Source of the DNA: an uncultured Maribacter sp.
GTDB taxonomy: Bacteria > Bacteroidota > Bacteroidia > Flavobacteriales > Flavobacteriaceae
Assembly (NCBI RefSeq): GCF_947500405.1
Contig: NZ_CANMRY010000007.1
Coordinates: 143,441 to 207,440 of the forward strand
Length of the DNA stretch: 64,000 nt
Direction of reading: 5' to 3'
Shown here: one piece after another, positions 37,639 through 45,723 of the stretch
How the letters are laid out: each line of letters begins with the position of its first letter
Position numbering within the stretch: position 1 is the first letter of the stretch
Notes under the pieces: generated by a model
What the model was told of the DNA's origin: nothing
Seen by the model: the letters and a program-made list of their open reading frames with translations, nothing else
The model's database searches: none
Translations under genes and position numbers: made by a program

Positions 37639-38829
37639 CTACTGAATAGCAGCTTTAATTCTCTTTATAGCTTCAATAATTTGTTCTTCACTAGCAGCGT
37701 AAGATATTCTTATAGAATTTCCATTTCCAAAAGCATCTCCAGTAACAGTAGCAACATTAGCATTTTCTAATAAGTACATAGAAAAGTCCGAAGCGTTATT
37801 AATTTTTGTTCCATTTAAAGTTTTTCCAAAAAAGAAAGTTACATCTGGATAAACGTAGAATGCGCCTTCTGGCTCATTACATGTAAAGCCTTCTATGTCA
37901 TTTAGTAAGCCTAAAATTAAAGTTCTACGCTCTTTAAATTTATCTACCATGTATTGTATTCTGCTTACAGGCTCTTCTAGAGCAGTAATAACAGCTCTTT
38001 GAGCTATGCAATTTGCACCACTTGTAACTTGTCCTTGTAGTTTGTTACATGCTCTAGCAATATAGGTAGGAGCTCCAATATAGCCTATTCTCCATCCTGT
38101 CATGGCAAATGCTTTTGCTACACCATTTACGGTAACTGTACGGTCATACATATCCTCAAATTCTGCCATAGAAGCATGTGCAGTTACTCCGTAATTTATA
38201 TGTTCGTAAATTTCATCACTTACCACAATAATTTGAGGATGCTTTTTAAGAACATCAGCAAGAGCTCTTAATTCTTCTTTACTGTAAATAGAACCACTTG
38301 GATTACAAGGAGAGCTATACCAAAGCATTTTTGTTTTAGGTGTAATAGCAGCCTCTAATTGTGCTGGCGTCATTTTAAAATCATTCTCAATAGAAGTTTC
38401 TATTTCTACAGGAACACCATCCGCTAGCTTTACAATATCACTATAACTTACCCAGTAAGGGCATGGTAAAAGAACTTCATCACCTTTATTAAGGCTAACT
38501 TGAGCAACGTTATACAATGCCTGTTTTGCTCCAGTAGAAACAACTATTTGCGAGGGATTGTACGTAATGTTATTATCTCTTTTAAATTTAGTGATAATAG
38601 CATCTTTTAATTCTACATAACCATCTACAGGAGTGTAGGAGTTATAATCATCATTAACAGCTTTGATTGCAGCTTCTTTAATGTAATCTGGGGTGTTAAA
38701 ATCTGGTTCGCCTAAACTAAGGCCAATAATATCTTTTCCAGCGGCTCTTAATTCACGAGCTTTTGCAGCCATTTCTAAGGTTGCAGAAGGAGCTAAGCTG
38801 TTAATTCTGTCGGATAAATTATTACTCAT
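37639..38829 (-). CDS. PLP-dependent aspartate-type aminotransferase
   Basis: Class I/II fold-type I aminotransferase (396 aa). Visible features are the N-terminal IGLSLGEPDFNTP, the cofactor-site YSSPCNPSGS, VVSDEIYEHINY with the aspartate that contacts the PLP pyridine, and the Schiff-base lysine in VAKAFAMTGWRIGY. Sequence style fits aspartate/tyrosine aminotransferases of the AspC-like 1-gamma group. It follows the desaturase gene after 15 bp, so the two may share a transcript. Confidence 0.92.
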   Translation of the reverse strand: MSNNLSDRINSLAPSATLEMAAKARELRAAGKDIIGLSLGEPDFNTPDYIKEAAIKAVNDDYNSYTPVDGYVELKDAIITKFKRDNNITYNPSQIVVSTGAKQALYNVAQVSLNKGDEVLLPCPYWVSYSDIVKLADGVPVEIETSIENDFKMTPAQLEAAITPKTKMLWYSSPCNPSGSIYSKEELRALADVLKKHPQIIVVSDEIYEHINYGVTAHASMAEFEDMYDRTVTVNGVAKAFAMTGWRIGYIGAPTYIARACNKLQGQVTSGANCIAQRAVITALEEPVSRIQYMVDKFKERRTLILGLLNDIEGFTCNEPEGAFYVYPDVTFFFGKTLNGTKINNASDFSMYLLENANVATVTGDAFGNGNSIRISYAASEEQIIEAIKRIKAAIQ

Positions 38830-38844
38830 AAAATAAAAAATTTT

Positions 38845-39945
38845 CTAATACTGTAGAGCAGGTTTTTTTCCTAACTCTTTTAAATGTTTAAAATGCGAAA
38901 TTATAGCTTTTCTTGTTGTTTTATATTCGTTATATGGCAAATTAAACTCCTTTGCCGTTTGTTTAACAATTTCTCCAATTTTTGTGTAATGTATGTGGCT
39001 AATATTTGGGAAAATATGGTGTTCTACTTGGTGGTTAAGTCCGCCTGTGAACCAATTTATTATTTTACTTTTATTTCCAAAATTAACTGTTGTAAGTAAC
39101 TGGTGTATTGCCCAAGTATTTTTTATGTTTCCTTTGTCGTCTGGTAAAGGAGTTTCTGCATCGTCTATAACATGCGCTAATTGAAAAACAACACTTAAAA
39201 TTACTCCTGCTACATAATGCATTACAAAGAAACCAAGTAATAATTTCCACCAAGAAATATCTAGAATTATAAAAGGAATAACAATCCAAAGTGTTAAGTA
39301 TATTAATTTAAAAATAACTAGCTTGCTCCAGTTTGCTATTGGGTTTGGGAATTCCCCGTAAGACAGTTTTCTTTTTGTATACCTATACATTTGTTGAAAA
39401 TCTGTTGTAATAGCCCAGTTAAAAGTTAATAAACCATAAAGAAAAATAGAATAATAGTGTTGAAATTTATGATACTTTCTCCATTCTGCATGCTTAGAGA
39501 AACGTAGAATTCTTCCAGCGTCTAAATCTTCATCATGACCTTGAATGTTCGTATAGGTGTGGTGTAATACATTATGTTGTACTTGCCAATTATAAACGTT
39601 TCCGGCAAGTATATAAATGCTTCCTCCCATAAGTTTATTTACCCATTTTTTGTTAGAATAAGAACCATGGTTACCATCATGCATAACATTCATACCAACG
39701 CCAGCCATACCAACTCCCATTACAGCTGCTAAAATTAAATTTGCCCAATTGGGTAATCCTAAAGTTAAAATTGCAAAATATGGAGCTAAGAAAATAGCAA
39801 ACATGATTGCGGTTTTTAAATGCAATTTCCAGTTTCCTGTTTTCTTTATTTTATTTTCTTTAAAGTATGTATTTACTCTTTTGTTAAGAGTTTTAAAAAA
39901 GTCAGTAGAATCTTTTCTGGAAAACCGTATTGTTGTTTTTTCCAT
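38845..39945 (-). CDS. Front-end fatty acid desaturase (acyl-CoA/linoleoyl type)
   Basis: Membrane di-iron desaturase (366 aa). The three histidine boxes are clear: HDGNH at 89-93, HNVLHH at 124-129, and QVEHH in the C-terminal third, where Q replaces the usual first H, the mark of front-end (delta-5/delta-6) desaturases. Hydrophobic segments lie at about 46-90 and 200-250. No fused cytochrome b5 domain is seen, so electrons must come from elsewhere. It introduces a double bond in membrane fatty acids, but regiospecificity is not deducible. Its promoter box is at 39961. Confidence 0.92.
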   Translation of the reverse strand: MEKTTIRFSRKDSTDFFKTLNKRVNTYFKENKIKKTGNWKLHLKTAIMFAIFLAPYFAILTLGLPNWANLILAAVMGVGMAGVGMNVMHDGNHGSYSNKKWVNKLMGGSIYILAGNVYNWQVQHNVLHHTYTNIQGHDEDLDAGRILRFSKHAEWRKYHKFQHYYSIFLYGLLTFNWAITTDFQQMYRYTKRKLSYGEFPNPIANWSKLVIFKLIYLTLWIVIPFIILDISWWKLLLGFFVMHYVAGVILSVVFQLAHVIDDAETPLPDDKGNIKNTWAIHQLLTTVNFGNKSKIINWFTGGLNHQVEHHIFPNISHIHYTKIGEIVKQTAKEFNLPYNEYKTTRKAIISHFKHLKELGKKPALQY

Positions 39946-39960
39946 AGTATATTTTTTTTA

Positions 39961-39968
39961 CAAAGGTA
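39961..39968 (-). promoter_or_regulatory. Promoter -7 element for the desaturase gene
   Basis: TACCTTTG on the minus strand, a perfect TAnnTTTG match 15 bp before the ATG. Confidence 0.65.
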
Positions 39969-40036
39969 ACTTAAATTATGAGTTGGGAAGTTATAATACT
40001 TTGCTAAATCAGAAAATTAATTGGTGTTAAAATCCT

Positions 40037-40044
40037 TATTTTTG
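40037..40044 (+). promoter_or_regulatory. Promoter -7 element for rsmG
   Basis: TATTTTTG followed by C, a perfect TAnnTTTG match 17 bp before the rsmG ATG. A TTG lies 13 bp upstream, shorter than the usual spacer. Confidence 0.65.
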
Positions 40045-40061
40045 CAGAAAAAGCCATATAA

Positions 40062-40697
40062 ATGGATGTAAATGTAATATATAGTTATTTTCCAGACTTA
40101 ACGGAAGAGCAAAAAAAACAATTTTCTGAGCTAGAATTTTTGTACAAAGATTGGAATCAAAAGATTAATGTAGTTTCAAGAAAAGATATAGATGAGCTAT
40201 ATATTAGGCATGTGTTACATTCTTTAGGAATAGCTAAAATACAAAAATTTCTTCCCAATAGTTCTGTTTTGGATGTTGGTACTGGGGGTGGTTTTCCTGG
40301 GATTCCTTTAGCAATTTTATTTCCTGAAACTCAATTTACTTTGGTGGATGCAATAGGTAAAAAAATTAAAGTTGTTCAAGAAGTTGTAGATGGTTTGGGT
40401 ATAACTAATGTAAAAGCAATGCATACTAGAGTTGAAGATTTAGATGTAAAATTTGATTTTATTGTTAGTAGAGCAGTTGCAGCTATGCCAACTTTTGTAC
40501 ATTGGGTTAAAGGTAAAATTAAAAAAGAATCTTTACATGAAAGAAAGAATGGAATTCTGTATCTAAAAGGAGGAGATTTATCTGAAGAGTTGAAGGACTA
40601 TAGAAATACAGAGATTTTTGATTTAGAACCCTTGTTTGAGGAAGACTTTTTTGAAACAAAAAAAGTGGTGTATTTGCCTCAGAAATATAAGGGCTAG
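40062..40697 (+). CDS. rsmG: 16S rRNA (guanine-527 N7)-methyltransferase RsmG
   Basis: SAM-dependent rRNA methyltransferase (211 aa), also known as GidB. Motifs are WNQKINVVSRKDIDELYIRHVLHS (in two parts), SVLDVGTGGGFPGIPLAI for SAM binding, LVDAIGKKI, and FIVSRAVA. It modifies G527 in the 530 loop of 16S rRNA; in other bacteria loss of it gives low-level streptomycin resistance. A hairpin terminator follows, shared with the convergent DinB-like gene. Confidence 0.96.
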   Translation: MDVNVIYSYFPDLTEEQKKQFSELEFLYKDWNQKINVVSRKDIDELYIRHVLHSLGIAKIQKFLPNSSVLDVGTGGGFPGIPLAILFPETQFTLVDAIGKKIKVVQEVVDGLGITNVKAMHTRVEDLDVKFDFIVSRAVAAMPTFVHWVKGKIKKESLHERKNGILYLKGGDLSEELKDYRNTEIFDLEPLFEEDFFETKKVVYLPQKYKG

Positions 40698-40704
40698 TTT
40701 AATA

Positions 40705-40735
40705 AAAAAATGCACCCTAATTAGGTGCATTTTTT
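40705..40735. terminator. Bidirectional terminator between rsmG and the DinB-like gene
   Basis: AAAAATGCACC and GGTGCATTTTT make an 11-bp stem around a 7-nt loop, with A and T runs outside. It serves both convergent genes. Confidence 0.85.
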
Positions 40736-40752
40736 ATTTATATAACATAATA

Positions 40753-41271
40753 TTATTTACTCCAAGGCGGAACAACACCGTTAGAACGAGCATAGGCAAT
40801 TAATTGCCCTTTGTGCTCTCCGTTATGTTCCATGATAGCTAAAAGCCCTCCAAGTTTATTCATTTTTGCAAATCCAAAATCAACTTCTTCATTAAGAGAA
40901 GCCGTTGTAACCATGGTTATTTTTTCAAGAACAAATGCGTTAGATTTTTCTAAAGCAGCTATAATATTTTCTTTACCAGTAATTTTGTTTAACTTCATTA
41001 TATCTACATCTTCTGGTGGGGCAAATCCCATTTTGGAAGCTAGGTAGTAGTTTCCTCCTGCAACATGTAATAGTGCTTCACCAACAGAAACTACACCTTC
41101 AGTAGGTCTCCAATCATATTGTTCTTCAGAAAAAGCATTTGCTAATTGAATAACTTGCCCTTGGTTACCTGTTAATACTGCCTGAATGGTAGTTTGCGTA
41201 AGATCGTCTTGCGCATTTACGTTAAAAAATGTTAGTGTAAAAATAGACACTAGTAAAAATAGGGTTTTCAT
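40753..41271 (-). CDS. Secreted DinB-family protein
   Basis: A 172-aa protein with a signal peptide (1-20, ending VNAQ) and a four-helix DinB/YfiT-like fold. The metal-binding histidines appear as HVAGGNYY at about residue 68 and HNGEHKGQL near the C-terminus. DinB-family enzymes are often thiol-dependent metalloenzymes acting in the cytosol. The export signal here is typical of the Bacteroidetes secreted branch, whose substrate is unknown. Promoter box at 41317. Confidence 0.85.
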   Translation of the reverse strand: MKTLFLLVSIFTLTFFNVNAQDDLTQTTIQAVLTGNQGQVIQLANAFSEEQYDWRPTEGVVSVGEALLHVAGGNYYLASKMGFAPPEDVDIMKLNKITGKENIIAALEKSNAFVLEKITMVTTASLNEEVDFGFAKMNKLGGLLAIMEHNGEHKGQLIAYARSNGVVPPWSK

Positions 41272-41633
41272 TTTGCGGTATATTTAAGTTAGAAAGATGT
41301 GTTAATAGTCTTTTATCAAAAATAGTAAAATAAAAAAGTACCTGCGTTTAATCAGATGTTTTTTTATTATAAATGTTACTATCTATTTAAAGAGCTACTA
41401 GTTATCTAATATTGCGTTTTTATCTTCATGGCCTCTTTTTGTCTCTTTAAAAGAGTTAGTGTCAGAATTTTTTAATAATGTTGTTTTTATAGTAGACATT
41501 TTTGGCAGATACATTGGTGTTTAGTTTGTTATTCTAATATTTTACTAGATAGTTGAGGTTTAAATGTTCTGAGGTTATTTATTAACCTAGATTAACTAGA
41601 TAGATTGTTATTTGCTATGTTGGTAATCAAAGA
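41272..41633. other. Intergenic region between the DinB-like gene and pruA terminator
   Basis: A 362-bp AT-rich stretch upstream of the DinB-like gene. Apart from a promoter box at 41317 I see no coding sequence, RNA gene or repeat. Confidence 0.6.
41317..41324 (-). promoter_or_regulatory. Promoter -7 element for the DinB-like gene
   Basis: TATTTTTG on the minus strand, a perfect TAnnTTTG match 45 bp before the ATG. Confidence 0.5.
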
Positions 41634-41672
41634 AAAACTCCCATTTTTCAGTATTAGAAAAATGGGAGTTTT
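41634..41672 (-). terminator. Terminator of pruA
   Basis: A 15-bp perfect stem (AAAACTCCCATTTTT/AAAAATGGGAGTTTT) around a 9-nt loop, 21 bp beyond the pruA stop. Confidence 0.88.
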
Positions 41673-41693
41673 AAATTTTTAAATAAAATTATT

Positions 41694-43322
41694 TTATCCT
41701 AAAAAAGGATATCTATAATTCTCTGGAGTCACAAAAGTTTCTTTTATTAATCTAGGGGATACCCAACGTAATAAATTTTGTGGAGATCCAGCCTTATCAT
41801 TAGTTCCAGAAGCTCTTGCACCACCAAAAGGTTGTTGTCCTACAACAGCACCAGTTGGTTTATCATTAATATAAAAGTTTCCAGCACAATTTTCTAGTGC
41901 TTTTGTAGCTTCTTCAATAGCGTATCTGTCTGTAGAAAGAACCGCTCCAGTAAGTGCATATTCCGAAGTATTGTCAACTAATTTTAGAGTTTTGTTCCAA
42001 TCTTTATCCTCATAAATATATATAGTTACAATGGGACCAAATAATTCGGTTTCCATTGTAGCGTATTTAGGGTCTGTAGTAACAATAACGGTAGGTTCTA
42101 TAAAGTATCCTTTAGATTTGTCATAAGTGCCGCCAGCAATAATTGTGGCATCATTATCTTCTTTAGCTTGATCTATATATTTAGCTAACTTGTCAAAAGA
42201 TCCTTCATGAATAACAGCAGTAATAAAATTACTCATGTCTTCAGGAGAACCAGGTTTGTTAAAAGAAGCAACATCCTTTTTTATTAAATCTAAAATTTCT
42301 TTAGAAGTAGATTTCGGTAAATAAACCCTTGAGGCAGCGCTACATTTTTGACCTTGAAACTCAAAAGCACCTCTTACTATAGCTGTCGCTACCTGTAAAG
42401 ATTTTGCAGAAGGATGTGCAAGAATAAAATCTTTACCGCCAGTTTCTCCAACTATTTTAGGGTACGTTTTATAGGAGTGTATGTTGTTTCCTATTTGTTT
42501 CCATAATTCTTTAAATATAAAAGTAGAACCTGTAAAGTGAAGTCCGGCAAAGTCTGGACTAGATAATACGGTATTAGTAATCATTACGGGATCTCCGTAA
42601 ATTACATTAATTACACCATCAGGTAAGCCTGCTTCTTTAAAAATGTCTACGATTACTTTAGCAGAGAAAATTTGACTATCACTTGGTTTCCATACCACAA
42701 CATTGCCCATCATAGCGGCACTTGCAGGTAAATTGCCAGCAATGGCAGTAAAATTAAAGGGAGTTACTGCATATATGAAACCTTCTAATGGTCTGTATTC
42801 TACTCTATTCCAAACACCTTCAGCAGATTCTGGTTGCTCTGTGTATATTTGAGACATAAACTCTACGTTAAAACGTAAAAAATCTATAAACTCACAAGCA
42901 GCATCAATTTCTGCTTGATGGATAGTTTTAGATTGCGCAATCATTGTTGCAGCATTTATTTTTGCTCTGTATGGCCCAGCAATTAAATCTGCAGCTTTTA
43001 AGAAAATAGCAGCACGTTGTTCCCAACTTAAATTAGCCCATTTCTGTCTAGAGTCTAAAGCATTTGCTATAGCATTATCTACATGTTTTTTTTCTGCAAC
43101 GTGGTATTGACCAACAATATGTTTATGGTCGTGTGGAGGAGATAATGGTTTTGTATTATTGGTTTTTACTTCTTTATTGCCAATGTACATTGGAATGTCT
43201 ACTGTACTGTTAAAGTAAGTACTATATTGTTGAAGAACTTCTGCTCTTTCAGGAGAACCTAGAGCATAGCTTTTAATAGGTTCATTAATAGCTGTAGGTA
43301 CTTGAAAAAAACCTTTACCCAT
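41694..43322 (-). CDS. pruA: 1-pyrroline-5-carboxylate dehydrogenase
   Basis: Aldehyde dehydrogenase superfamily member (542 aa) that oxidises glutamate semialdehyde, from proline breakdown, to glutamate with NAD+. The catalytic cysteine lies in EFQGQKCSAASR and the general-base glutamate in VGETGGKDFIL. The N-terminal extension (about 60 residues) and features such as YAVTPFNFTAIAGNLPA fit the stand-alone P5C dehydrogenase type rather than bifunctional PutA. No proline dehydrogenase gene is adjacent. It has its own promoter (43354) and terminator. Confidence 0.94.
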   Translation of the reverse strand: MGKGFFQVPTAINEPIKSYALGSPERAEVLQQYSTYFNSTVDIPMYIGNKEVKTNNTKPLSPPHDHKHIVGQYHVAEKKHVDNAIANALDSRQKWANLSWEQRAAIFLKAADLIAGPYRAKINAATMIAQSKTIHQAEIDAACEFIDFLRFNVEFMSQIYTEQPESAEGVWNRVEYRPLEGFIYAVTPFNFTAIAGNLPASAAMMGNVVVWKPSDSQIFSAKVIVDIFKEAGLPDGVINVIYGDPVMITNTVLSSPDFAGLHFTGSTFIFKELWKQIGNNIHSYKTYPKIVGETGGKDFILAHPSAKSLQVATAIVRGAFEFQGQKCSAASRVYLPKSTSKEILDLIKKDVASFNKPGSPEDMSNFITAVIHEGSFDKLAKYIDQAKEDNDATIIAGGTYDKSKGYFIEPTVIVTTDPKYATMETELFGPIVTIYIYEDKDWNKTLKLVDNTSEYALTGAVLSTDRYAIEEATKALENCAGNFYINDKPTGAVVGQQPFGGARASGTNDKAGSPQNLLRWVSPRLIKETFVTPENYRYPFLG

Positions 43323-43353
43323 ACTTTTGTTTTTTTTATTAAAAATTATTAAA

Positions 43354-43361
43354 CAAAGGTA
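43354..43361 (-). promoter_or_regulatory. Promoter -7 element for pruA
   Basis: TACCTTTG on the minus strand, a perfect TAnnTTTG match 31 bp before the ATG. Confidence 0.65.
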
Positions 43362-43504
43362 TTAAATTGAGAGCTTAATTGGGATATTCGAAACTATATA
43401 TATTTGATTTAAGAATATGATAATTTTTTGCATCATTTTAATTAGAATAATATAATATATAATACTATTCCTAGTAATTAATAAGATGCTTTGTGTAATT
43501 AAAT

Positions 43505-43548
43505 AAAAAATCCTAATCTATATAACTATGTAGATTAGGATTTTTTTT
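43505..43548 (-). terminator. Terminator of apaG
   Basis: A 16-bp perfect stem (AAAAAATCCTAATCTA/TAGATTAGGATTTTTT) around a 10-nt loop, about 20 bp beyond the apaG stop. Confidence 0.87.
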
Positions 43549-43567
43549 GGTAAAATATTTAGTTTGG

Positions 43568-43960
43568 TTAGTTTAGAGCAAAAGGTGCGCTAAACTTAAA
43601 AGTGGGAATATATACTCTTATTTTTTCAGAAGTTCCAAAATTAATCATGTTGTAATGTCCTTTCATAGCTCCAATAGGAGAGGCTAATAGGCATCCAGAA
43701 TTATAAGTGTGAGATTCTCCTGGGAGAATTACTGGTTTTTTACCTATTACACCTTCGCCATCTAGTAATTCAAGATCATTTAATGCATCATAGATTTTCC
43801 AATGCCTAGAATTTAATTGCACAGAATCTTTACTTTGATTTTCAATGGTAATTGTGTATCCAAAAGCAAAATGCATTTTGTAATTTTTAAAAAAAGTGCC
43901 TTCAAAATTTGTGTTAACTGAAACTTTAATGCCGTTAGTTACTTGTGTTGTCATATGCAT
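43568..43960 (-). CDS. apaG: ApaG-family protein (Co2+/Mg2+ efflux-associated)
   Basis: A 130-aa protein with the single immunoglobulin-like ApaG domain: HFAFGYTITIENQSKDSVQL, SRHWKIYDAL, VIGKKPVILPGESHTYNSG and GAMKGHYNM. Function is uncertain; the family was linked to cobalt and magnesium resistance in Salmonella and to pyrophosphate binding in plant pathogens. Two in-frame ATGs lie two codons apart at the start (43960 and 43954), and I cannot decide between them. A 363-bp non-coding gap is upstream. Confidence 0.92.
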   Translation of the reverse strand: MHMTTQVTNGIKVSVNTNFEGTFFKNYKMHFAFGYTITIENQSKDSVQLNSRHWKIYDALNDLELLDGEGVIGKKPVILPGESHTYNSGCLLASPIGAMKGHYNMINFGTSEKIRVYIPTFKFSAPFALN

Positions 43961-44323
43961 GCAATGTGTAAAATACCTTCTATGATTTATCTAATAAAGC
44001 ATATTTGGCGCTAAAATAGAAAAAATAGAATTTAGATGTAAATATTTGTTCAAGTACTTATGTGTTGAGGTTTAGTTAATACTATGGCTTCAACAAAAAA
44101 AATACTATAGTTTTTTTATAATCAATCCTTTTAATTGATTAAGAGAGAGCAAGATAAATAACATTAACGTATAAAAAAAAAGTAAAAGCTTATGATCGTT
44201 ATAAGTATTTATTTTTCTGATGTAGCTCTTTTATTATCGGTGAATGGTTTTTTTAAAAGTATGCTTTTTGATGACAAAACTGATTTTTTCTGATTTTTAG
44301 AATACCCAAAAATTACAAGTTTT
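43961..44323. other. Intergenic region between apaG and the T9SS plug gene
   Basis: A 363-bp AT-rich gap containing upstream DNA of apaG and the 3' flank of the plug-domain gene. A short inverted repeat (AATCAAT/ATTGATT near 44121) is too weak to call. No gene was seen. Confidence 0.55.
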
Positions 44324-45568
44324 TTAATTACTAATGTTTCTTGAGTTAGCGGATCCTATTCCTATGATGCTATCATATAAATCACCAAAAACACGATAAT
44401 AAACAATAATTGTATAGTTGTTTTCAGTGTTATGAAAATTTCCACATACGGTGTTTAGGTCAATAGTATCATCTTTTCTTTTAATTACATATTTGTAATT
44501 GTAAAACCCTTGTTTAAGAGGGATTGTGGCTTCCATCATTCCATTTTCCTCGTTATATGACATTAAATTATCTTCATTTAAAGCATAGTTGTTGTGTTTT
44601 CCATAAATGTAGACATCATCAAGTGCTAATTCTTCTTTATAGGGTAGGCTAAAGTGAACTTTGGTGTATTCAGCTTCTCTGGAAGAATTTGTTCCTTGTA
44701 GGGTTCTAATAGCAAAATCGCCATTAATGTCTGGGTAATAGGTGTATGGTCTTTCGTTCCTATAAATATTAGAAAACAAATAATGATTATATAGGTCTGT
44801 AAGGTCTATTTTGGCTATCGCAGATGTAGGGGCTCTTAAGTCTTTGGTGTCAAAATTAAAAAATTCGTTTCCGCCATAAAAACTAGTTTCCTTGTCATAT
44901 TTATATACTAATTCTGAACCTAAAGTAAATTGAGGAGGGATATTGTTAATAGCTGTTGGCCAATGGTAATTTTGTAGTATAGCTACTTTAACTTCTTTTT
45001 TTGGATTTACTAAGGGGTAGCTACTTGCATTAATAGTAAATTGAACTACTTGTTTCTCATTTAGAAAATTAAAATCTCTAGATCTTTTAACCGTAGCTCC
45101 AATTTTAACAAGATCTTGATATACTATAAATCTTCTTGAAAATTGAAGCTCATAGCTGTCATTATATATTTCTAAAATATAGTTTCCACTTACTTTTAGT
45201 TTAACATTTTCATTAGGAACGGTTAATTGATAATTAGAATAGGGTTGTAGGGTAGAGTAGCTATTCTCATAATTGGTAATACGCTGGTTGTCTACACCTT
45301 TTAAATATTGAGATTTTAATAGGTCAGATTTTTCCCAATTATAGTTGCAGTGTATTATTTTGTAATAATAATCTTGTTCATTTGCTAGAATATCATCAAA
45401 CTCAAGATACATTGGGTCTCCTAATTGTATTATAGGAAATTGATCTTCCGTTGGGCCTTTAAAAATAATGGATTTAATATGGTAAGGTTCGTTTACTTCT
45501 TCTAGAGCTTGACTAGTGAGGTAAGTACTAAAAAAAAACAATGTTATTGTTGTAATTATATATCGCAT
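44324..45568 (-). CDS. Type IX secretion system plug-domain protein (DUF5103)
   Basis: Secreted protein (414 aa from the ATG chosen) with a signal peptide ending LTSQA. The DUF5103 domain is recognisable from PYHIKSIIFKG, QFPIIQLGDPMYLEFDDI, YYYKIIHCNYNW, YELQFSRRFIVYQD and the C-terminal PLKQGFYNYKYVI. Structural work on T9SS described a plug protein of this family that closes the SprA translocon; that assignment is from memory. The longer frame to 45610 lacks a good signal peptide start, and a promoter-like box at 45591 supports the ATG at 45568. Confidence 0.85.
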   Translation of the reverse strand: MRYIITTITLFFFSTYLTSQALEEVNEPYHIKSIIFKGPTEDQFPIIQLGDPMYLEFDDILANEQDYYYKIIHCNYNWEKSDLLKSQYLKGVDNQRITNYENSYSTLQPYSNYQLTVPNENVKLKVSGNYILEIYNDSYELQFSRRFIVYQDLVKIGATVKRSRDFNFLNEKQVVQFTINASSYPLVNPKKEVKVAILQNYHWPTAINNIPPQFTLGSELVYKYDKETSFYGGNEFFNFDTKDLRAPTSAIAKIDLTDLYNHYLFSNIYRNERPYTYYPDINGDFAIRTLQGTNSSREAEYTKVHFSLPYKEELALDDVYIYGKHNNYALNEDNLMSYNEENGMMEATIPLKQGFYNYKYVIKRKDDTIDLNTVCGNFHNTENNYTIIVYYRVFGDLYDSIIGIGSANSRNISN

Positions 45569-45590
45569 TAAAAAAGGAATTATTTTGTGG

Positions 45591-45598
45591 TAAAGGTA
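45591..45598 (-). promoter_or_regulatory. Promoter-like -7 element for the plug-domain gene
   Basis: TACCTTTA on the minus strand matches TAnnTTTG in all but the last base, 22 bp before the chosen ATG. Confidence 0.45.
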
Positions 45599-45681
45599 AT
45601 CAAAAAGCATACCTAAAAAATTAACATCGATGTATGACTTAAATTTCTGTCTAATAATTATGAATTATTTTTATTTAACAT

Positions 45682-45689
45682 TACTTTTG
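45682..45689 (+). promoter_or_regulatory. Promoter -7 element for the nqr operon
   Basis: TACTTTTG followed by C, a perfect TAnnTTTG match 34 bp before the nqrA ATG. It is in the divergent region shared with the T9SS plug gene. Confidence 0.65.
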
Positions 45690-45723
45690 CACCAAATTTT
45701 GTTAACCAAAGGTCTACATCAAT

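Noticed and set aside
39749..40030. 93-codon plus-strand frame upstream of rsmG
   Set aside because: Mostly antisense to the desaturase N-terminus and crosses its promoter; the downstream TATTTTTG box fits rsmG better.
44100..44140. Short inverted repeat in the apaG/plug gene gap
   Set aside because: Only a 7-bp AT stem; expected by chance in AT-rich DNA.
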